Of a DNA stretch of 64,000 nucleotides, positions 59,379-64,000 are shown piece by piece (position 1 is the stretch's first letter; each line of letters opens with the position of its first letter). This DNA comes from DASVRA01 sp036388855 (lineage in GTDB: Bacteria > Pseudomonadota > Alphaproteobacteria > Caulobacterales > Caulobacteraceae), in assembly GCA_036388855.1 (NCBI GenBank), contig DASVRA010000035.1:176204-240203 (forward strand), in the 5' to 3' direction. The translations under genes were made by a program, and so were the position numbers. Under the pieces are notes generated by a model. It had not been told where the DNA came from and did not search any database. It saw only the letters and a list, made by a program, of their open reading frames with translations.

Positions 59379-61180
59379 AGGAGCCGAGGCTCCCCTACAC
59401 GCTTGGCGTTGCCGTCAGGAACGACACCCTTCTGTCGGATACGCCTGATCGCCTGCTTGAACTCGGAGGCGGGTATCCGGTGCTTGCTGACATGCCACTC
59501 GTCGCGCGCTTCGCGCACGATCGTGTCGTCGTTCGGCTCGACGCCGTCGAGGATGAGGTTATTCCAGGCCGCGTGAACTGTCGCGAACACCTCGGCTTCG
59601 TGCGAGTCCATGTCGACGATGAGGTCGGTCGCGCGTTCCAGCCGATCACGAACAGGGGCAAGAGCCTCGTCGGCAGCCGTCATCAGCTTTGAATAGTTCG
59701 CAAGCTTGCGGAAGTCGTAGCCCTCCCCGCGCTTTATGAATTCGAAGAAGCCCTTCGCCCTTGCCCACTCTTCCGCCTTAAGCATGTGGGCGAAGTCGTT
59801 CGGGCCGGCGGCGTCCTTAAATGGTCGACGGCCGAGCTCCACGCCACCGACGCTTTCGATCAGGTGCAGATTCTTCTGCCCCTTCACACGTCCGAAGGTC
59901 GCTTGCCGCTGCTTCAGCTCGTGCCGGCGATGTGCGAACGCAATGATGTTGGCGACCTGCTCCGGCGTGGTGAAGTGGTTGTCATTCGCAGGCATGGACA
60001 GCACCGCCGACTTGTTAACCATCAGCTCGCCGAAGAAAGCACGGGCGAGAAGCGACTGTTTGAGTTCGTCGAGATGGTTGAGCTTGCGGGTCAGCACGGC
60101 GTCGGTGGTCGCCAGTTCGGCCTCGAGGTCATCCAGCTTGCGCGCCATCTCGCGTTGTCGGTCGAGCGAAGGAAGCCGGATGCGCACCCGCCCGACTGAG
60201 CCCGTATTGAGATTGCGGACCGTCGAGCCTGCGGCGGATGCATCGAACTGACGATACACGAACTCTGACCCGAGAAGATGGTACATGAATGTCTGATCGT
60301 AGGCATCGGGATTAGCTGAGAGCACGAGCCATCCGTCGTGGATGCAACCATCAACGCCGAGGACGTAAGGTCGGCCGAAGCTCATCGAGTTCGACAGAAG
60401 CAGATCACCTGCTGAGACTTTGCGGGACCGACTCACACCTTCAGGCCTGATACGTTGGTCGGTTGAGTAAATAATGCGATTGCTTGCTGTGGCATCTCCG
60501 ATCTTTATCCAGTTCACACCATCAGCGGCGTCAGTCAGGTAAGCTTGGATCGGACGCGGTGAGCCGCCGCGAGCGATATTGCACACTTCGCCAAGTAAGC
60601 GCTCGGGAAACCTCTCATCTTTCTGGCCGAGCACCTCGGCGGCGCTAGCCGAGAAGAGACCACGGATGCGCGCGATCTGCGCCCTTGTGTTCGCTGTCGC
60701 GGTGGCGATCGCCTCGAAGGCTTCGTCCAGCACGGCGACGATCCGCTGCTGCTCGTCGAGTGGCGGCACAGGGACGCCCATTTTGAGCATGGCGTTCAAA
60801 TCGGCCCGCGGCATCCGCGTCCCGGTGCACATCTCATTGATCGCGGTCACCGTGCCTGGAGAAGTCAGCCAGTAAAATAGCCAGTCCCGGCTGACTGTCT
60901 TGTGGGGACGTAACGGATATATCTCTGTCGAGCAGTGGCCAGCTACATCAGGGCGGTAAACCTTGTTCAGATAAGGCCGCAGCCGCCCATAGAGCACATG
61001 CTCCGGACCGTACGCGAATGTGGCGCTAAGCACCTGATCGACTTCGGGTTCACTGGTCAGTTTGCCGGTATGCGCCTCGATGTACTCCAGCCCGATGTAC
61101 GGTTTGGCGCTGCCGTCATGGCGTCTGGTCTCGAAGGCGGCGACTTCGCCGAGCGGCAACTCCCGCCACCCCTTCCTCAC
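59375..61180 (-). CDS. hsdS: Type I restriction enzyme, S (specificity) subunit with C-terminal extension
   Basis: This 601-residue subunit overlaps hsdM at its start and hsdR at its end by 4 bases each. It has two target-recognition units: residues about 1-160 (ELPLGEVAAFE, ending VPVPPLDEQQRIVAVLDEAFE) and about 195-385 (LLGEVCNIARGGSPRPIQAYL, ending PSLDRQREMARKLDDLEAELA). Residues about 405-601 are an extra domain (TTPEQVANIIAFAHRRHELKQ, QKNLHLIESVGGVELGRRP). S subunits of the type IB branch are also near 590 residues. The second recognition unit (about 60100-60600) has lower GC and rarer codons than its flanks, a sign of exchange. It decides the target site. Confidence 0.92.
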   Translation of the reverse strand: MRKGWRELPLGEVAAFETRRHDGSAKPYIGLEYIEAHTGKLTSEPEVDQVLSATFAYGPEHVLYGRLRPYLNKVYRPDVAGHCSTEIYPLRPHKTVSRDWLFYWLTSPGTVTAINEMCTGTRMPRADLNAMLKMGVPVPPLDEQQRIVAVLDEAFEAIATATANTRAQIARIRGLFSASAAEVLGQKDERFPERLLGEVCNIARGGSPRPIQAYLTDAADGVNWIKIGDATASNRIIYSTDQRIRPEGVSRSRKVSAGDLLLSNSMSFGRPYVLGVDGCIHDGWLVLSANPDAYDQTFMYHLLGSEFVYRQFDASAAGSTVRNLNTGSVGRVRIRLPSLDRQREMARKLDDLEAELATTDAVLTRKLNHLDELKQSLLARAFFGELMVNKSAVLSMPANDNHFTTPEQVANIIAFAHRRHELKQRQATFGRVKGQKNLHLIESVGGVELGRRPFKDAAGPNDFAHMLKAEEWARAKGFFEFIKRGEGYDFRKLANYSKLMTAADEALAPVRDRLERATDLIVDMDSHEAEVFATVHAAWNNLILDGVEPNDDTIVREARDEWHVSKHRIPASEFKQAIRRIRQKGVVPDGNAKRVGEPRLL

Positions 61181-62907
61181 AGCAGCGCCCTCACCCGCTC
61201 CAGCGCTCGCGCGGTCTCCGCATCAAGCGCGCCGATCTCAGCCAGAATGGCTTCCGGCGTGCGCGCCTCCGCCTCGGTGGCGACGTTCGGGTTGCGGACG
61301 GAGAGGTCGTAAGTCGTCCCGTTCACTGTGTCGCGAGCGACCGTCCAGCTGCATGGGCTGTCCTTTCGCCCCGGCTGCTTGTCCAGAAAGTCTGCCATGT
61401 CGGCGTCGTTTAGGGGGTTGGTCTTGCCGAGGCTGCGGCCGGGGTCGAGCTTGTAGTACCAGGTCTGCTCAGTTCGTCGGCCGCGCTCGAAGAACAGCAC
61501 CACGGTCTTCACCCCCGCGCCCTGGAAGGTGCCCTGGGGCATGTCGAGCACAGTGTGCAGGTCATAGTCCTCCAGCAGCTCCCGCCGCAGCGCCACCGAG
61601 GCCTGATCCGTATTGGACAGAAAGGTGTTCTTAATCACCACGGCCGCGCGGCCGGGGAGATCTACCTTCAGGCTGCGCATGAAGTGCTGCAGGAACAGAT
61701 AGGCCGTCTCGCCCGTGCGGATTGGGTAAGGGTCCGACACCTCCTTGCGCTCGCTGCCGCCGAAGGGCGGATTGGCCAGCACCACCTCGAACCGGTCCTT
61801 GGCCGGGATGTTGGTGGGCTCGATCAGCAGCGTGTTCTCGTGCCGGATGTCGGGCGCCTCGACCCCGTGGAGGATCATGTTCATGACCCCGATCACGTAG
61901 GCGAGCGGCTTCTTCTCGCGGCCGAGGAGGGTGCGGGTCTGGAGGGTGTCGAGGTCGGCCGTGCTCCTGGCCTTCGCTCGCATGTGATCGAAGGCTTCGC
62001 AGAGGAAGCCGGCCGAACCGCAGGCGCCGTCGTAGACGCGCTCGCCGATCCGTGGATCGACGACTTGGATCATGGCGCGGATCAGCGGACGGGGGGTGTA
62101 GTATTCGCCGCCATTGCGGCCGGCGTTGCCCATGCGCCTGATCTTGTCTTCGTAGAGGGCGCTGAGCTCATGCCGCTCGGCCTGGGAGCGGAAGCGGAGC
62201 TGGTCGACGCGCTCCAGCGCGTCGCGCAGGGAGTAGCCGGATTGAAACTTCGGCTCGATCTCGCCGAAGATCTCGCCGATCTTGTACTCCAGCGTCTGCG
62301 GCCCGGTGGCGCGCGCCTTGAAGCCGCGCAGGTAAGGCCAAAGGTCGCCGTTGACCCACTCGATCAGGTCGTCTCCGGTGAGGTCCAGGTCTTTGGCCCA
62401 CGCGCCCCACCGGTGCTCGTCATCGAGGATCGGATGATAGTCCTTGCCGCGAAGGTCGGCTTCGTCCGCCCGCTCCGCCTCCAGGTCGTCGAGATACTTG
62501 AGGAACAGCATCCATGAGGTCTGCTCGGTGTAGTCGAGTTCCGTCGTCTGCTTAGCCTCGCGACGCAGCACGTCGTCGATAGAGCGGAACACCTGCGCGA
62601 AGTTGGCGCCGCCACCGTTGGTGGGGGGCGCCGCCTGTCCGTCCCCGCGTCGGCCTCGTCGCTTCGGCTCGCTGGGCAGCGCGGCGGCAGGCGACGCCAT
62701 GGATCGTTCAGGGGCTGACATTCCGGCCAGCGCGACCGATCCGCCCCGGCCGCGCCCCTTGACGATCTTTCCGTCGGCGAGGAGCGCCTCTCGCGCGCGA
62801 TCGTAGGTGTCTTGCTGCCAGCCCAGAGCCTCGCGCAGGCGCCCGTTGCCGGCCGAGCCGCCAAGCTCAGTCAGAACCTCGATCAGCCGCTCTTGCCGCG
62901 TTACCAT
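61177..62907 (-). CDS. hsdM: Type I restriction-modification methyltransferase, M subunit
   Basis: ATG 62907 gives 576 residues. An N-terminal winged-helix part (LIEVLTELGGSAGNGRLREALGW, with VKGRGRGGSVALAG) precedes the HsdM N domain (DVLRREAKQTTELDYTEQTSWMLFLKYLDDLE). The N6-adenine methylase core has VYDGACGSAGFLCEAFDHM (SAM-binding) and FEVVLANPPFGGSERKE (NPPF catalytic motif), then GRAAVVIKNTFLSN. Two M and one S subunit should form the host methylase. It is the first gene of the operon, 52 bases from the rpoD stop. Confidence 0.95.
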   Translation of the reverse strand: MVTRQERLIEVLTELGGSAGNGRLREALGWQQDTYDRAREALLADGKIVKGRGRGGSVALAGMSAPERSMASPAAALPSEPKRRGRRGDGQAAPPTNGGGANFAQVFRSIDDVLRREAKQTTELDYTEQTSWMLFLKYLDDLEAERADEADLRGKDYHPILDDEHRWGAWAKDLDLTGDDLIEWVNGDLWPYLRGFKARATGPQTLEYKIGEIFGEIEPKFQSGYSLRDALERVDQLRFRSQAERHELSALYEDKIRRMGNAGRNGGEYYTPRPLIRAMIQVVDPRIGERVYDGACGSAGFLCEAFDHMRAKARSTADLDTLQTRTLLGREKKPLAYVIGVMNMILHGVEAPDIRHENTLLIEPTNIPAKDRFEVVLANPPFGGSERKEVSDPYPIRTGETAYLFLQHFMRSLKVDLPGRAAVVIKNTFLSNTDQASVALRRELLEDYDLHTVLDMPQGTFQGAGVKTVVLFFERGRRTEQTWYYKLDPGRSLGKTNPLNDADMADFLDKQPGRKDSPCSWTVARDTVNGTTYDLSVRNPNVATEAEARTPEAILAEIGALDAETARALERVRALL

Positions 62908-62959
62908 AGCCCCCCGCTAAGGTTGGCCATTAGCGCACCTGGGGCGGGCGTCGAAAGGC

Positions 62960-64000
<1,041 letters not shown>

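Overview
The window is 64 kb of GC-rich, densely packed bacterial chromosome. Gene content and order point to an alphaproteobacterium of the order Caulobacterales, most likely near Phenylobacterium or Caulobacter. The main indications are a SUV3-type helicase followed by an S4 protein, an FdxA/CarD pair, an SPOR-nagZ-scpA-scpB operon, plsY-dprA, a large TonB-dependent receptor, and many GANTC (CcrM-type) sites between genes. The genus is inferred from gene neighbourhoods. No rRNA, tRNA, CRISPR array, prophage or intact insertion sequence was seen.

Layout. 1-11 kb: end of a Kup potassium transporter, sucD and sucA separated by an AT-rich orphan gene, thiE, efp, pdxH and a metallo-beta-lactamase-fold hydrolase, with two palindromic repeat pairs. 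11.4-14.7 kb: a TonB-dependent receptor with a long upstream region and a clear terminator. 14.8-22.4 kb: a long leftward operon cysS, SRPBCC protein, NifU/IscU-like scaffold, yidD, thrS, ftsY, yciB and a TPR/aspartyl-hydroxylase protein. 22.4-33.8 kb: folE, a structured 655-base gap, an RTX-like protein, an M16 peptidase, an amidohydrolase, the helicase/S4 pair and xthA. 33.8-37.5 kb: a surface-glycan-like module with a double sulfotransferase-like protein, an unknown protein and a pyruvyltransferase. 37.6-40.4 kb: carD, fdxA, erpA and dgt. 40.4-44.0 kb: a dense array of ten GANTC sites in front of the SPOR-nagZ-scpA-scpB operon. 44.0-46.0 kb: an AT-rich insertion with an aspartate carbamoyltransferase fused to a PyrI-like zinc domain, beside a broken DUF3140 gene. 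46.0-56.9 kb: alpha/beta hydrolase, plsY, dprA, aminotransferase, sensor kinase, thiolase, amidohydrolase and small genes. 57.0-62.9 kb: a complete type I restriction-modification operon hsdM-hsdS-hsdR. 62.96 kb to the end: the C-terminal part of the housekeeping sigma factor RpoD.

Most of the window is housekeeping: TCA cycle, translation, protein targeting, cofactor synthesis and chromosome segregation. Four stretches look acquired or rearranged: the AT-rich orphan at 3.4-4.1 kb, the glycan module at 33.8-37.5 kb, the pyrB island at 44.0-46.0 kb and the restriction operon at 57-63 kb. The two signals I rate highest are the GANTC array at 40440-40623, a candidate methylation-dependent (CcrM/GcrA) control region for division and segregation genes, and the unusual PyrB-zinc domain fusion at 44251-45669.
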